From assembly GCA_947650365.1 (NCBI GenBank), contig OX393557.1:52369472-52433471 (forward strand): a DNA stretch of 64,000 bases, in the 5' to 3' direction. Under the pieces are notes generated by a model that searched no databases, was not told where the DNA came from, and worked only from the letters and a program-made list of their open reading frames with translations. Position 1 is the first letter of the stretch. Each line of letters begins with the position of its first letter. The translations under genes were made by a program, and so were the position numbers. Positions 45,101-57,749 of the stretch are shown one piece after another. Source of the DNA: Chamaelirium japonicum. Lineage: Eukaryota; Streptophyta; Magnoliopsida; Liliales; Melanthiaceae.

Positions 45101-47074
45101 CTACCCATACATATTCCTACCCACTCGCATCCTCCATACATACCTATACCCATACTTACCTACTGAAACTTACACATACAGATCCAAAACTACCTATACC
45201 CTCCCGTACCCACTTATACCTACTCATACCCCCCAAATCCCATTTGTACATATCCATACCTATTTATACCTACCCATATATACCGAAACTTACCTATGTC
45301 GGCTCAAATCCACCTTTACCTGCAGATACATCCCCATACCCACCACAATACATGCCCATCAATTGAAACTTACCCATACCTACCAGAACCCATCTAAACC
45401 CACCCAAATAAACTCATACCCATCCAACCCACCCATAACAACTTATACCCACCATCACCGTATCCATACCCAGTCCAACTCATTTATACTTACCCGCACT
45501 TATCTATACCTATCCAAACCTAGCTATTTGCACCCTACCTACCTAACCATATGTATACCAACCCCAGCTCACTCGTACCCAACAAAACCCACCCATACCT
45601 ATGGTCATCTATCTAATCCCATCCAGACCTACCCCTACTTATCTATACCCATCTCGAACTACCTATGCCCTAACTATACCTACCCCAACCAACCCATACG
45701 TATCCATTTCCACCTATATATATCCCTACCTACCATACCAACCAATACCCACCCCCACTCACGCAAACCCACCCTTAACCACTAAAACCCACTCATACCT
45801 ACCCCAACCAGCTCATACCAACCTTGACCCACTCATACCAACCCCAACCTACTCATACCTACCCATACCTACCCTTTCTTATCTTTATACATCCCCACCC
45901 TACCATACCCCCCCCATATCCACCGTATACCTCCTATTCTACCCATACTTACCTCAAACCAACACCCACCTAGCCATACATACCCATTCATACCTCCTCT
46001 CATCCTTACTTACTTAAACCCACCTATACCCATACCTACCCGTATATGCCCATACATGCATATAATCACCCACACCCATCCTTATCCACTGAAACTCACA
46101 CATACCTACCCAAAAAAACCTAATCCATACCTATTTATACGCGCCCATACACACTCATACCCATCTTAATCCATACATACTCACTCATACCCACCTATAC
46201 CTACCACCATCCATCTATACCAATATCTTCCCCTATCTACCCCCATTTACCCATACCATGCCCATCCCCCATACCTATCTATACCAATACAAACCCATTA
46301 CTACCCCTTCATACCTACCCATACTCATTCTTACCCACCCCCATCCTCTATACAAAGCCATACCCATACTTACCTACCCAAACTTACCCATATAAATCCG
46401 AAACTACCTATACGCTTCCATACTCAGTTATACCTAATCATACCCACCAAACCCATTTGTACATAGCCAGACTCATTTATACCCACCCATACACACTGTA
46501 ACCCACCTATGACGACTCAAATCCATATTTACCCATAGAAACACCCCTATACCCACCACAACCCATGCCCATCAACTGAAACTTACCCATACCTACCCGA
46601 ACCCACTTAAACCTATCTAAACCAACCCAAACCAACTCATACCCATCCAACCCACCCATTCAACTCATACCCACCCTCACCCTAGCTATACCCAATTCAA
46701 CTTATTCATACCCACCCGTACCCATCTATACCCACGCAAACCTACCCATATGCACCCCACGCATCGAACTATATGTATACCAACCCCAACCCAATCATAC
46801 CCAACACAACCCACCCATACCTATTGTCATCTATCTAAACCCACCCATACCTATCCCTACTTATCTATACCCATCTCGACCTATCTATACCCATCTATAC
46901 CCACCCCAACCTACGCATATACATTCATACCCACCTTTATGTATCCCTATCAACCATACTAACCAATACCTACCCCCACTCACCCAGACCCACCCTTAAC
47001 CACCAAATCCCACCCATACCTACTCGAACCAGCTCATACCAACCTCGACCCACTCATACCCACCTCAACCTATA

Positions 47075-47294
47075 CATACTAACTCATACCTACCCTTTCC
47101 TAGCTTTATACATCCCCACCCCACCATACCCCCTATATCCACCTTATACTTCCTATTCTATACCATACCCACCTCAAACCAATACATACTAACTCATACC
47201 TATCCTTTTCTATCTTTATACATCCCACCCCACCATACCCCCCATATCCACCTTATACCCCCCATTCTACGCTATACCCACCTCAAACCAACAC
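47075..47294 (+). repeat. 110-bp tandem duplication in a satellite unit
   Basis: CATACTAACTCATACCTA occurs at 47075 and 47185, each followed by a copy of the CTAGCTTTATACATCC block and the CATATCCACCTTATAC word. The second copy has small differences. Confidence 0.85.
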
Positions 47295-50200
47295 CTACCT
47301 AGCCACATTTACTCATTCATATCTCCTCCCATCCTTACCTACTTGTACCCACATTCACCTATACCACGCCTACCCCCCATACCTATCCATATAAAAACAA
47401 ACCCATTACTACCCCTTCAGACCTACCCATACCCATTCTTACCTATCCCCATCCTCTATACATACCTATACCTATACTTACCCATCGAAACTCACCCATA
47501 GAGATCCGAAACTACCTATACCCTTCTATACCCACTTACACCTACTCATACCCAACAAATCTTATCTGTACATAGCCATACCCATTTATACCTACCCATA
47601 CATAACGAAACATACCTATACCGGCTTAAATCCACCTATACCCACAGATATAACCCATACCTACCATAACCCACACCTATCAACTGAAACTTACCCATAC
47701 CTACCTGAACCCACCTAAATCCATCTAAACCAACCCAAACCAACTCATACCCATCCAACCTACCCATAATAACTCATACCCATGCTCATCATACCCATAC
47801 CTATCCCAACTCATTCATACCAAACCGTAACTATCTATACGCACCCAAACCCACCAATAAGTACCCCACATACCTAACCATATGTATACCAACCCCAACC
47901 CACTCATACCCAACACAACCTACCCATTCATATCATTATCTATCCAAACCCACCCATACCCACTCCTACTTATCTATACCTACTTCGACCTACTTATGCT
48001 TATTTATACCCACCACAAGTTATTTATGCGCACTCATATCGACCTATATATATCCCTACCTACTATACCAACCAATACCCACCACCACTCACCTAAACCA
48101 ACCCTCAACCACCAAAAGGCACACATACGTACGCTAACCAACTCATACCAATCTCCACCCACTCATACCCACCCCAACCCACTTATATCCATACATACCT
48201 ATCCTTCCTAGCTTTATACATACCCACCCAATAAAACCCCTCATATCCAACTTATACCCCCCATTCTACGCCTTACCCAAAAAATCACCCATACCCATCC
48301 TAACCCACTAAAACTCACACATACCTACCCAAAAAATCCCAATCCAATCCATACCCATTCATACCCGCCCATACACTCATACCCATCATAATCAATGCAT
48401 ACTCACTCATACCCACCTATACCGACCACCATCTATCTATACCCACTATATCTACCCCTACCTACCCCCATTCACCCATACCACGCGCATACCCCTTACC
48501 TATCTATACCAATTAAAACCCATTACAACCCCTTCGTACCTACCAATACCCATTCTGACGTATAACCATTCTTTATATATAAATATACCCATACTTACAC
48601 ATCGAACTCACCCATATAGATTCAAAACTACCTATAACCTCCCATACCCACTTATACCTACTCATACCAACCAAATCTCATATGTATAGTCATATACATT
48701 TATACCCACTTATTTATACCGAAACCCACCTATGCTGGTTCAAACCACCTTTACCTATAGATACACCCCTATACCCACCACAATCCACGCCTATCAATTA
48801 AAACTTACTCATACCTACCCAGACCAACCTAAACCCACCTAAACCCACCTAAACCAACCCAAACCAACTCATACCCATCCAATCTATCCAAAATAACTTA
48901 TACCAACCCTCACCCTACCATACCCAGTCCAACTCATTCAAACCCACCCGCACCCATCTATACCCACCCATATATATTATTCCTATTTAACCATATATAT
49001 ACCAACCCTAACCCATTTATACCGAATACAACACACCCATACATATCGTCCTCTATCCAAACCTACCCATACCAACCCTAACTTATCTATACCCACCTCG
49101 ACCTACCTAAACCCATCTATGCCAACCCCAATACGCACTCATACCCACCTATATGTATCCTTACCCATAATACCAACCAATACCCACCACCAATCATCCA
49201 GACCCACCCTCAACCACCAAAACCTACCTATACCTACCCCAACCCGCTCATACCAACCTCGACCCACTCATACCCACCCCAACCCACTTATACCCACCCT
49301 TTCCTAGCTTAATTTATACATCCCCATACCGCTATACCCCCCCATATCCACCTTATACCCCCTATCAACCATATACCCACTTCAATCCAACACCCACCCA
49401 GCCACACTTACCCATTCATACCTCCTCCCACCCTTACTTACTTATACCCACTAATACCCATACCATATACCTATACATTCCCTTTTATGCCCATACATAT
49501 ATATAATCACCCATACCTATCCTCACCCACTAAACCTCATACAAACCTACCTAAAAAACCCAATCCAATCCATACCCATTCATACCCGACGATATACACT
49601 CATACCCATCCTAATCCATGCATACTTACTCATACCCACCGATACCCACCACTATCCATCTATACCCACTAATATCTACCCCTACCTACCCCCATTCACC
49701 CATACCACGCCTACCCCATATACCTATCCATACCAATACAAACCCATTACTAACCCTTATTACCTACCCATACCCATTATTACCCATCCCCATCCTCTAT
49801 ACATACCCATACCCATACTTACCCATCGAAACTTACCCATACAGATTTGAAACTACCAATACCTTCTATACCCACTTATACCTACCCATACCTACCAAAT
49901 CCCATCTGTACATAGCTATACCCATTTATACCTACCCATACACACTAAAACCCACCTATGCCGGCTCAAATCCACCTTTACCCACAGATACACCCCCATA
50001 CCACCATAACCTATGCCCATCAACTGAAACTTACCCATACCTGCCCGAACCCACCTAACCCATCCAAACTAACTCATACCTATCCAACCCATCCATAATA
50101 ATTTATACCCACCCTCACCCTACCCATACCCAGTCCAACTTATTCATACCCACCCGTACCCATCTATACCCACCCAAACCTACCCATCTGCACCCCACCT

Positions 50201-51432
50201 ATCTAACCATATGTATACCAACCCCAACCCACTTATACCCAGCATAACCTACCCATATCTATCGTCATCTATCTAAACCCATCCATACCCACCCTTACTT
50301 ATCTATACCCAAATCGACCTACCTATGCACATCTATAACCACCCCAACCTACCCATACGTACTCAAACCCCACTATATGTATCCCTACCCACCATACCAA
50401 CCAATACCCACCTTCACTCACCCAGACCGACCCTCAACCACCAAAACCCACCCATACCTACCCCAACCCGCTTATACCAACCTCGACCCATTCATACCCA
50501 CCCCAACCCATTCATACCTATCCTTTACTACTTTATACATCCCTACCCCACCATAGCCCTTCATATCCACCTTATACCCCCCATTCAACCCCATACCCAC
50601 TTCAAACTAATACCTAACCAGTCACACTTACCCATTCATACCTCCTCCCACCCTAACTTACTTGTACCTACCCATACCCATCCCCATATACCCATACCCA
50701 CCCCTAAATGCCCATATATACATATAATTACCTATACACATCCTCACCCACTGAAACTCACTCATACCTACCAAAAAAAATCCAATCCAATCCATACCCA
50801 TTCATACCCACCCATATGCACTTATACCTATCCAAATCCATACATATTCACTCATACCCACCCATACCCACCACCATCCATCTATACCCACTAATATGTA
50901 GCCTTACCTACCCCTATTCATGTATACTACACCCACCCCCCATACTTATCCTTAGTAATACAAATGCATTACTAACCCTTCATACCTACCTATACTCTTT
51001 CTTACCCACCCCCATCATCCATATATACCCATACTTATACTTACCCACCGAAACTTACCCATATAAATCCGAAACTACCTATATTCTCCCATATCTACTT
51101 ATACCTACTCATACCCACCAAATCTCATATGTACATAGTCATACACATTTATACCCACCTATACATACCGAAACCAACCTATGCCAGCTCAAATCCACCT
51201 TTACCCATAGATGCACCCCCATACCCACTATAACCCATGGCTATCAACGAAAACTTATCCATACCTATGCCAACGCACCTAAACTCATCCAAACCAACCC
51301 AAACCAACTCATACCCATCCAATCCACCCATAACAATACATACCCACTATCATCCTACCCATATCTAGTCCAACTCATTCATACCCACCCATACCTAACT
51401 ATACCCACCAAAACCTACCCATATGTACCCTA

Positions 51433-51437
51433 CCTAC
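51433..51437. repeat. 5-bp target-site duplication, left
   Basis: CCTAC precedes the 5' LTR and is repeated at 63927-63931 directly after the 3' LTR. Five bases is the standard length for Ty3-type integrases. With this placement the satellite reads continuously if one CCTAC and the element are removed. Confidence 0.85.
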
Positions 51438-51605
51438 TATTGAGCGGCCAATTTGTGCGAATTATCCTTTTTGTATTATACATATATCATCAGTTTACTA
51501 TGTAAAACTTTCATACTACACGTAAACTGCATAATTATCTTTGCACCACTACTTAGTAGACTTTCATACGAACACAGTTATATATTGGTTTGCTCTCATA
51601 CGATA

Positions 51606-52250
51606 CATGCATGAAAAATACGAAGTCCGATAAAACAAATAATTCTTTTTGTCGATAATCGTTTTGAAATCTTACACGCATCATTTCATATGTGTTTTCC
51701 AGGGAGCTAATCCGATTATCGATGCAGTCAGCTCAAGAGCGTTATGATCAAGCCATGGATATTCTCACAGTGATCCGATCGAGGGTGCACAGCTCGTTTG
51801 AGGACTTTGCTGAAGAACGATAAAGAAAATGATACTTGAAAGAATCTAGCCGAGAGGAGACATCAACAAGCAGCTGCACCGCATGCCTTGAACCAGAAGA
51901 TGACTACACGCATGCAAACGAGCAATGATGGAGTTGATTCGGATGATGGTAACCAAGTTTCCCACGTGCCCCCAAACCCCCTATTTCCCTGACGTCCAAC
52001 ACTCCTATACAGACCTCATCGCAGCCATTCTTTTCCCTCACATTAACCCAACATGAGTGCACCAAACCATTCCTTATAACCATGCATGGAAACCCACATC
52101 ACATCTTCTCCCCATTGATCATCGCCGTTCGATCCAACAATCCCATGCATGCATTACCCATGCACGCTCATTTCATCAAATCACAGCCACCCATTTACCA
52201 TGGAATCCATCAAACCCCAACCATCCGATCTATGATCCCATCCATGCATG
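51606..52250 (+). promoter_or_regulatory. Four CATGCATG (RY-type) motifs in the LTR
   Basis: CATGCATG occurs at 51606-51613, 52081-52088, 52144-52151 and 52243-52250, and all four are repeated in the 3' LTR at 62107, 62582, 62646 and 62745. This palindrome is the known RY/Sph core bound by plant B3-domain factors of the ABI3/FUS3/LEC2 group. Four copies in 650 bases is well above chance for an 8-mer. Regulation of this LTR by such factors is inference. Confidence 0.5.
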
Positions 52251-53132
52251 CACCCAATATCGTAGCCGCCCAAGCCCTTTAAAACCTAATCGCAGCCCTT
52301 AACCCGGCCCGAACCTGATGGCATGCAACCCATCAGAGCTCCGGATCCTCACTAACCCACCTAATCCCAACCGTCCCGGACCCTTAAAACCCCATGCACC
52401 CAGCGGCCCAGCTCTCACCACCGTACACCTTCCATCATCTCCATCTTCATTACCACCGGGGCTACCATCTAACCATATATCCGAACCCGAGTTGAGAGGG
52501 GGATCTCTCACCTAGGCTCCCGACCATCTTCACCATCTCGAGACTCTCATGACCGTACACTACCATCGTTCATCTATAACCCGTACCATCTTTGCCGGTC
52601 ACGCAATCTTCTCCGACTACGCCAAGGCCATCATCACGAAGCTGCACACCGACATCATCGCCGGGTTCGTCATCAAAAAGAAATAAGCATTCATCGTCAA
52701 CGCTCGCATGGCCATGCGAGGCTAACCACCCTATTCTAAGACCTAGATGAAGCCCTGTAGTCAGATCTAAACTCTATTTTTATGTGCTATTTCCATATTT
52801 CCGTTCGTTCAATGAAATAATGTGATCTTATTTTTCTCATTAAAGCTTGATTTAAATTGTATGCAATAAGTCTGATTTATGCTCCGTTATTATCAGGGTT
52901 TTACAGAAGTCGATTTCAGAGTTTTATTCTTCGTTATTACGGAAAGTTTTACGGGGAATTATTACATAGTCTTGGCTTTTGTTATCACTACGAATTTTAC
53001 GGAGGATTACTTCTTCTTATTCCTATGAAGCGAGAAAGATCACTATATTAGTTTATCATAATTGTGCTTCTTATTGAATACCTTCCGCGGGGATAGATTG
53101 ACTTCGAATCTCCGTGAGCATCATGGAAATCA

Positions 53133-53141
53133 TATAAAAAT
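53133..53141 (+). promoter_or_regulatory. Possible TATA box of the Athila-like LTR
   Basis: TATAAAAAT about 290 bases before the end of the LTR, retained in the 3' LTR at about 63635. It is the best TATA word in the distal half of the LTR. No transcription start can be assigned from sequence alone. Confidence 0.3.
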
Positions 53142-53430
53142 ACGGTTTAGATCGCTACATGTGCGGATTCTAGGGCTTAGAATTTCCATCTATATTGATT
53201 CCAACCTCAATCTTAATTAGCTGTTAGTTTTACTTTCCGTACTTCTCTTTACAAAACAATTTCACAAAAATCAATCATCTTATTAAATTAAAATATAAAA
53301 TTAATTAGCTTTAATTTTCCTTTAATTAGTTTTCATCCAAGTCTCTGTGGGATCGACCCGTATTTGCCACTGTCTATCAGATAGACGCCGTGCAATTGCG
53401 GTATAACAATTTAAAATCACAACAAGTTTT

Positions 53431-53448
53431 TGGCACCATTGCCGGGGA
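53431..53448 (+). other. Primer binding site, tRNA-Asp type
   Basis: TGGCACCATTGCCGGGGA lies six bases after the LTR end. It is close to the TGGCGCCGTTGCCGGGGA site that pairs with the 3' end of plant tRNA-Asp and is a known property of Athila-type elements. It marks where reverse transcription would start and sets the 5' LTR boundary. Confidence 0.85.
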
Positions 53449-53602
53449 CTTGAGTTTGAAAACTGTTAAAGTTTAGTTTTTATTTTCTTAAAAAAAAAAA
53501 TTAAAATTAGAATTTTAGTTATTCTCGTTCGTATTTTATCTCCTTAGTACTTATCCTTTATTGTGTTTTACTTTTCAGGTATCTACACGCATAATCATCG
53601 CA

Positions 53603-53611
53603 AAGGTAAGT
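53603..53611 (+). promoter_or_regulatory. Candidate splice donor in the leader
   Basis: AAGGTAAGT matches the plant 5' splice-site consensus fully. Athila relatives are known to make a spliced subgenomic RNA for the frame downstream of pol, with a donor in the leader. A candidate acceptor for that purpose lies at 59711. Confidence 0.5.
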
Positions 53612-53774
53612 ACTCAAATCCTTACCCACGCCTCTCCAGTCAGTGGGTTTGATACTCTTATTGCTTACTCTTGCTAATTCAACAACCGTAGTAACTAGGG
53701 TAACCGGTTAATCTGCAAACTTTCACCGTATATCGAATAATCGAATTGCATCGCAACTTTGTAAGGTTGTCGCC

Positions 53775-53820
53775 AGCTCGGCACATACACCTCTTATAGT
53801 TGTATGTGTGTCTCAGTCTG
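53775..53820 (+). repeat. Leader hairpin module, copy 1
   Basis: AGCTCGGCACATACAC, a loop of about 11 bases, then TGTATGTGTGTCTCAGTCTG. CACATACA pairs with TGTATGTG, giving an eight-base stem. The flanks AGCTCGG and GTGTCTC-GTCTG are shared with the copy at 60477-60516. Confidence 0.65.
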
Positions 53821-54101
53821 AGGTGTACACTCAACCTTGCATTGATAGAAACCATTTGCTAGGGTGTTGCATTGCATAATAGTAGATTCTCTATTTGAAT
53901 AAGTATTCTGCTAAAGTACATACTCTGTTTCTTAACTAGCGTATCGTTATATTAGTCAAACTACTATTACTTAATTGACACATTAATCTGGACACACGGT
54001 CCGTAGTTTGGGCACGTGTAGGAAAAAGATTAGTTAGAATTGATTATAATAACATCTTAGAAATAGCGGAACAGCCGCAAGCAATCACCTTAGGGGATTA
54101 T

Positions 54102-55600
54102 ATGTATCCCACTAGGGCTACACAACCTTCTTGCATAACCCTACCCAACACTAATGCAAAATTTGAATTAAAATCTGGCTTAATCCAAATACTACGCGTC
54201 TTTCGGGGAATGGAGCAGGAAAATCCATATCAACATGTGAGGGAATTTGAGGATATATGTGGAACAATGAAATTCGATAATATGTCCGAATAAAACCTTA
54301 AACTTAGGTTATTTCCCTTCTCGCTAAAAGAAAAGGCTAAAGCATGGCTTTATGCCTTACAAGCTGGATCCATAACTACTTGGGTAAGCCTACTCGAGCT
54401 CTTTTATAGAAAATTCTATTCTAAACAAAAGACGGCCTCGATTTGCCAGGCCTTGAATGTGTTTCACCAATTGGAAGGTGAAGCCCTCTATAAATACATA
54501 GAAAGATTTAAGGACCTACTACTGCACTGTCCACACCATGGCTTTGAAAAAATTAGACTAGTTCAAATCCTTTATGAAGGGTTGAACTACCTATCTAAGA
54601 CCATGGTAGAATCATATTGTAATGGTGAGTTCACCAAAAAGACAGCAGACCAAGCCTGGACCTACTTAGAAGAAATTGCCGAGAACATACTACAGTGGGA
54701 ACCAATCAAAGAAGAATCTAGGAAACCCCTCCCTACTACGCAAGGTGGGCTCTATAAAGTTGAACCTAAATTAGAAGCAGAAGCTAAACTAGCCATGGTG
54801 ATGAGACGCTTAGAGGCTCTAGAAATGAATCAAGGAAATAGGACTCCCGCTCCGAATACCTTAGAAGCACTAAGCCTTAATCAAACTATGAGTTGCAATG
54901 ATGAGCCTACCTTTTCTATTTGCTCAATTTGTAGTGAGCCTACCCATGCAGATCATCGATGCCCGATGTTAGGGGGCAAGAAAATAATATAGAAAAAATT
55001 AATGCTCTGTATCAAAATAATCGTTTTGATAATCAACAAAGGTATAATCCATATTCAAACACTTACAATGAAGGATGGAAGAATCATCCAAATTTCTCGT
55101 GGACTAAAGGTCCATACCAAGGTGGCCCATCTCAGCCTATACCACCTCCAGGATTTCAAAAGCCACCTATACAAAATGCCACCCCTAACCAAGATAATCA
55201 AAGAATCAATTCTTTAGAGGAAACGATGAAACTATTAGCCTAGAATACCCTCCAATTCCAACAGAGCACCGCACAAAGCATTAGTGCTAACACACAATCT
55301 ATTGCGAAGTTAGAATACACTGTAAGTCAACTAGCTGATTCTTTGAATACGAGGTATAAGGGTACATTCCCGAGTCAACCTGAGGCTAACCCTAAAGGGT
55401 CAAATCTAAGGGGTCAATTTGAAATTCATGACATCAAAGAAAAAGGCCATGAGCAAGCAAATGTAGTTACTACACTTAGGTCAGGACGACAAGTTGATAA
55501 CATGATAGAACCTCCTAAAGAAACTAAGGAACTTAGGCAGAATGACACAAGAACTGAAGAAACACCTGAAGAGGAACCAAAATCATAAGAGGAAACTAGG
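54102..55600 (+). pseudogene. gag region of the Athila-like element
   Basis: Translated segments match plant Ty3 Gag in order. There is a capsid-like segment with FRGMEQENPYQHVREFEDI and, further on, LEGEALYKYIERFKDLL and CPHHGF words. A zinc knuckle near 54920-54962 follows (CSICSEPTHADHRC, a C-x2-C-x4-H-x4-C pattern), then the Asn/Pro-rich segment with NPYSNTYNEGW and NHPNFSW that is a hallmark of Athila-type Gag. The family role is forming the particle around genomic RNA. The region carries several coding breaks and is best treated as a fossil. It lies directly upstream of the protease domain, as expected for a gag-pol unit. Confidence 0.85.
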
Positions 55601-55639
55601 GAGAACACAAGACACGATACTGAAAATATTGCATCACCT

Positions 55640-56425
55640 AGTGAACCACCTCTTAAAACCTATATTCCTAGAGCCCCATATCCTCAAAGACTAGAGATAG
55701 GAAAGAAGAAAATGCAAATGGATAATATGTTAGAAATTTTCAAACAAGTAAAACTTAACATTCCACTCTTAGATGCAATCCAACAAATACCTACATATGC
55801 TAAATTCTTAAAGAACCTTTGCACTTTTAAGAGAGCAACAAATGTACCCAAGAGAGCATTTCTGGCTCAACAGGCTAGTTCGGTTATTTCGTGCTCAACC
55901 CCTATCAAATATAAGGACCCTGGCTGTCCTACTATTTCCTGTGAAATAGGGGAATGTCATATTGAGAAAGCCTTGCTCGACTTAGGTGCAAGTGTCAACC
56001 TCCTTCCATATTCCATATATGAAGAGCTAGGTCTGGGGGAGTTAAAATCCACTAGATTGACCCTCCAGCTAGCTGATGCTTCAATTCGATATCCGAAAGG
56101 GATAGTGGAAGATGTCCTAATCAAAGTAGGAGAATTTGTATTCCCTGTTGACTTTGTGGTCCTTGATACAAAACCACCAACTGAATTTACTAATCGAGTA
56201 CCGGTAATCTTAGGGCGACCTTTCCTAGCAACATCGAATGCAATCAACTGTCGGAATGGTGTCATGAACATTTCTTTCGGTAACATGACAATACAAGTTA
56301 ATATATTTAATGTGAGCAAACAACCTAGAGATGAAAGTGATAAATTAGAAGAGGTCAACTACTTGCAAGAACAAGAAGAAATTTTAGTATCACAAGTAAA
56401 CTATGATGACCCACTGGAAGCCTAA
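55640..56425 (+). pseudogene. Protease region of the Athila-like element
   Basis: A segment with IPRAPYPQRLE-like and IPLLDAIQQIPTYAKFLKNL words is the linker typical between Gag and protease in Athila relatives. A retropepsin domain follows, with the catalytic-type motif LLDLGASVNLLP near 55972-56007 and the downstream VILGRPFLATSNAI flap-and-core segment near 56200-56240. In the family this aspartic protease cleaves the Gag-Pol polyprotein inside the particle. Position between gag and reverse transcriptase is canonical. Compare the second retropepsin-like frame at 59819-60337, which belongs to a different subtype. Confidence 0.85.
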
Positions 56426-56809
56426 CTTGCACATTTTGGAAAAGCTTTTGATATTGATGATCATATCAATGAAATCAATGCACTACTAGAGGCTACCCCT
56501 TCTTTCGAAATGAACAAATGGTAGCCTAAGCCAGAAATCCTCATACCTTCTCTGACACCACCTGTACCTTCAATAATAAAGCCCCCGAAGTTAGAACTAA
56601 AACCATTACCACAAAATCTTAAATATGTGTTTTTAGGATCTGCTGAAACTCTTCCTGTCATAATAGCTTCAGACCTAGACGAAAACCAAGAGAAACAACT
56701 TGTTGAAATCCTTAAGGATCATAAAGAAGCTATAGGATGGTCAATAGCCGATATAAAGGGCATAAGCCCCTCTGTGGTTCAACATAGAATCTATCTCGAG
56801 GAAGAAACT

Positions 56810-57540
56810 AAAACAAGTCGAGAACCGCAAAGGCGGCTGAACCCTGCAATGAAGGAAGTGGTTAGGACAGAAGTACTAAAACTTTTGGATACCGGAGTGA
56901 TTTACCCGATTTCAGATAGCTCCTGGGTGAGCCCTGTCCAAGTAATTCCAAAGAAATCGGGTATCACAGTGGTGATAAACGAAGGAAATGAGTTGGTGCC
57001 TACAAGAGTGCAAACTGGATGGAGAGTATGTATTGACTATAGGAAGTTAAACTCCGCCACACGAAAAGATCACTTTCTACTCCCCTTCATTGATCAAATG
57101 CTAGAGCGGTTAGCCGGACATGCCTACTACTATTTTTTAGATGGTTATTCCGGTTATAACCAAATTCCTATAGCACCAGAGGATCAAAAGAAGACTACAT
57201 TCACTTGCCCATTTGGAACGATCGCCTATAGACGCATGCCCTTTGGGTTATGCAATGCACCTGCTACATTTCAGCGGTGTATGACTAGTATATTCTCTGA
57301 TATGGTTGAACGTTTTCTTGAAGTATTTATGGATGACTTCTCAGTCTTTGAATCCAATTATCAAGAGTGCTTGCAACATTTAGAACTAGTGCTTGTAAGA
57401 TGCAAAGAGAAAAATCTAGTGCTAAATTGGGAAAAATGTCATTTTATGGTAAAGAAAGGAATAGTCTTGGGGCATGTTATCTCTGATAAAGGGATTGAGG
57501 TAGACAAAGCAAAGATTGATCTAATCTCTAACCTTCCACC
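56810..57540 (+). pseudogene. Reverse transcriptase domain of the Athila-like element
   Basis: Part of a long gag-pol coding stretch. Canonical Ty3 RT motifs are seen in order: the [20 protein letters not shown] entry segment, [37 protein letters not shown], the [20 protein letters not shown] block and the FMDDF active-site box near 57326-57340, followed by ILGHVIS-like VLGHVIS. The enzyme would copy element RNA into DNA, primed from the site at 53431. This domain is well preserved, consistent with a fairly recent insertion. Confidence 0.92.
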
Positions 57541-57749
57541 TCCACGATCGGTTAAAGATATAAGATCATTCTTAGGCCATGCTGGGTTTTATAGGCGATT
57601 CATTAAAGATTTTAGTAAAATTTCAAGACTGTTATGCAATTTACTTTCCAAAGATGTACCTTTTGCTTTTGATGAATCTTGTCTAGAAGCTTTCGAGCGA
57701 TTAAAGAAAGAACTCACTTCTGCCCCCATCATCCAGCCTCCTAATTGGT

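Larger units (their letters stand above)
21342..51437 (+). repeat. Satellite array, segment 3 (longest, about 30 kb)
   Basis: Same satellite and orientation. The A6-7/CCCAATCCAATCC landmark recurs near 22365, 24071, 25129, 26380, 27590, 28818, 30500, 31552, 32105, 33190, 35220, 36345, 37465, 38755, 39985, 41231, 42512, 43736, 44891, 46110, 48332, 49553 and 50774. In the regular part from 37 to 51 kb most spacings are 1.15-1.29 kb, with values around 1.22 commonest. Units with missing or repeated parts lie near 22.4, 31-33.2, 36.0-36.4 and 47-48.3 kb. Units differ visibly from one another at many sites. No gene, RNA gene or foreign insertion seen in this stretch. The first 11 bases are the right target duplication of the LINE, and the last 5 bases (cctac) are the target duplication of the Athila-like element. 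Confidence 0.93.
51438..53424 (+). repeat. 5' LTR of the Athila-like element
   Basis: Aligns end to end with 61939-63926, mostly identical, with differences dominated by transitions. The last part reads CTCTGTGGGATCGACCCG, then ends ACAACA, a 3' signature widely seen in Athila-type LTRs. It contains four copies of CATGCATG, a conserved-looking pyrimidine-rich central block, and a possible TATA word at 53133-53141. A short frame inside it (about 52857-53051) is present in both LTRs only because the LTRs are near-identical; I do not call it a gene. Confidence 0.93.
53449..54101 (+). other. 5' leader of the Athila-like element
   Basis: About 650 bases without a coding signal. It holds an A11 tract at 53490-53500, a pyrimidine-rich acceptor-like stretch ending CTTTTCAG at 53578, a consensus splice donor AAG/GTAAGT at 53603-53611, and a hairpin module at 53775-53820 that recurs in the 3' region. 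Long leaders before gag are usual in Athila relatives. Confidence 0.7.

Noticed and set aside
264-51437. Dozens of open frames of 60-280 codons on the + strand rich in Thr, Pro, His, Tyr and Ile
   Set aside because: They follow from a near-absence of G, which removes TGA and TAG stops, and from repeated ACCCATACC words. Frames differ from unit to unit, have no domain, and are not conserved in phase. No coding gene is supported.
52857-53051. Short frame in the LTR, present again at 63353-63553
   Set aside because: Its conservation is explained by the two LTRs being near-identical copies. It has no recognisable domain.
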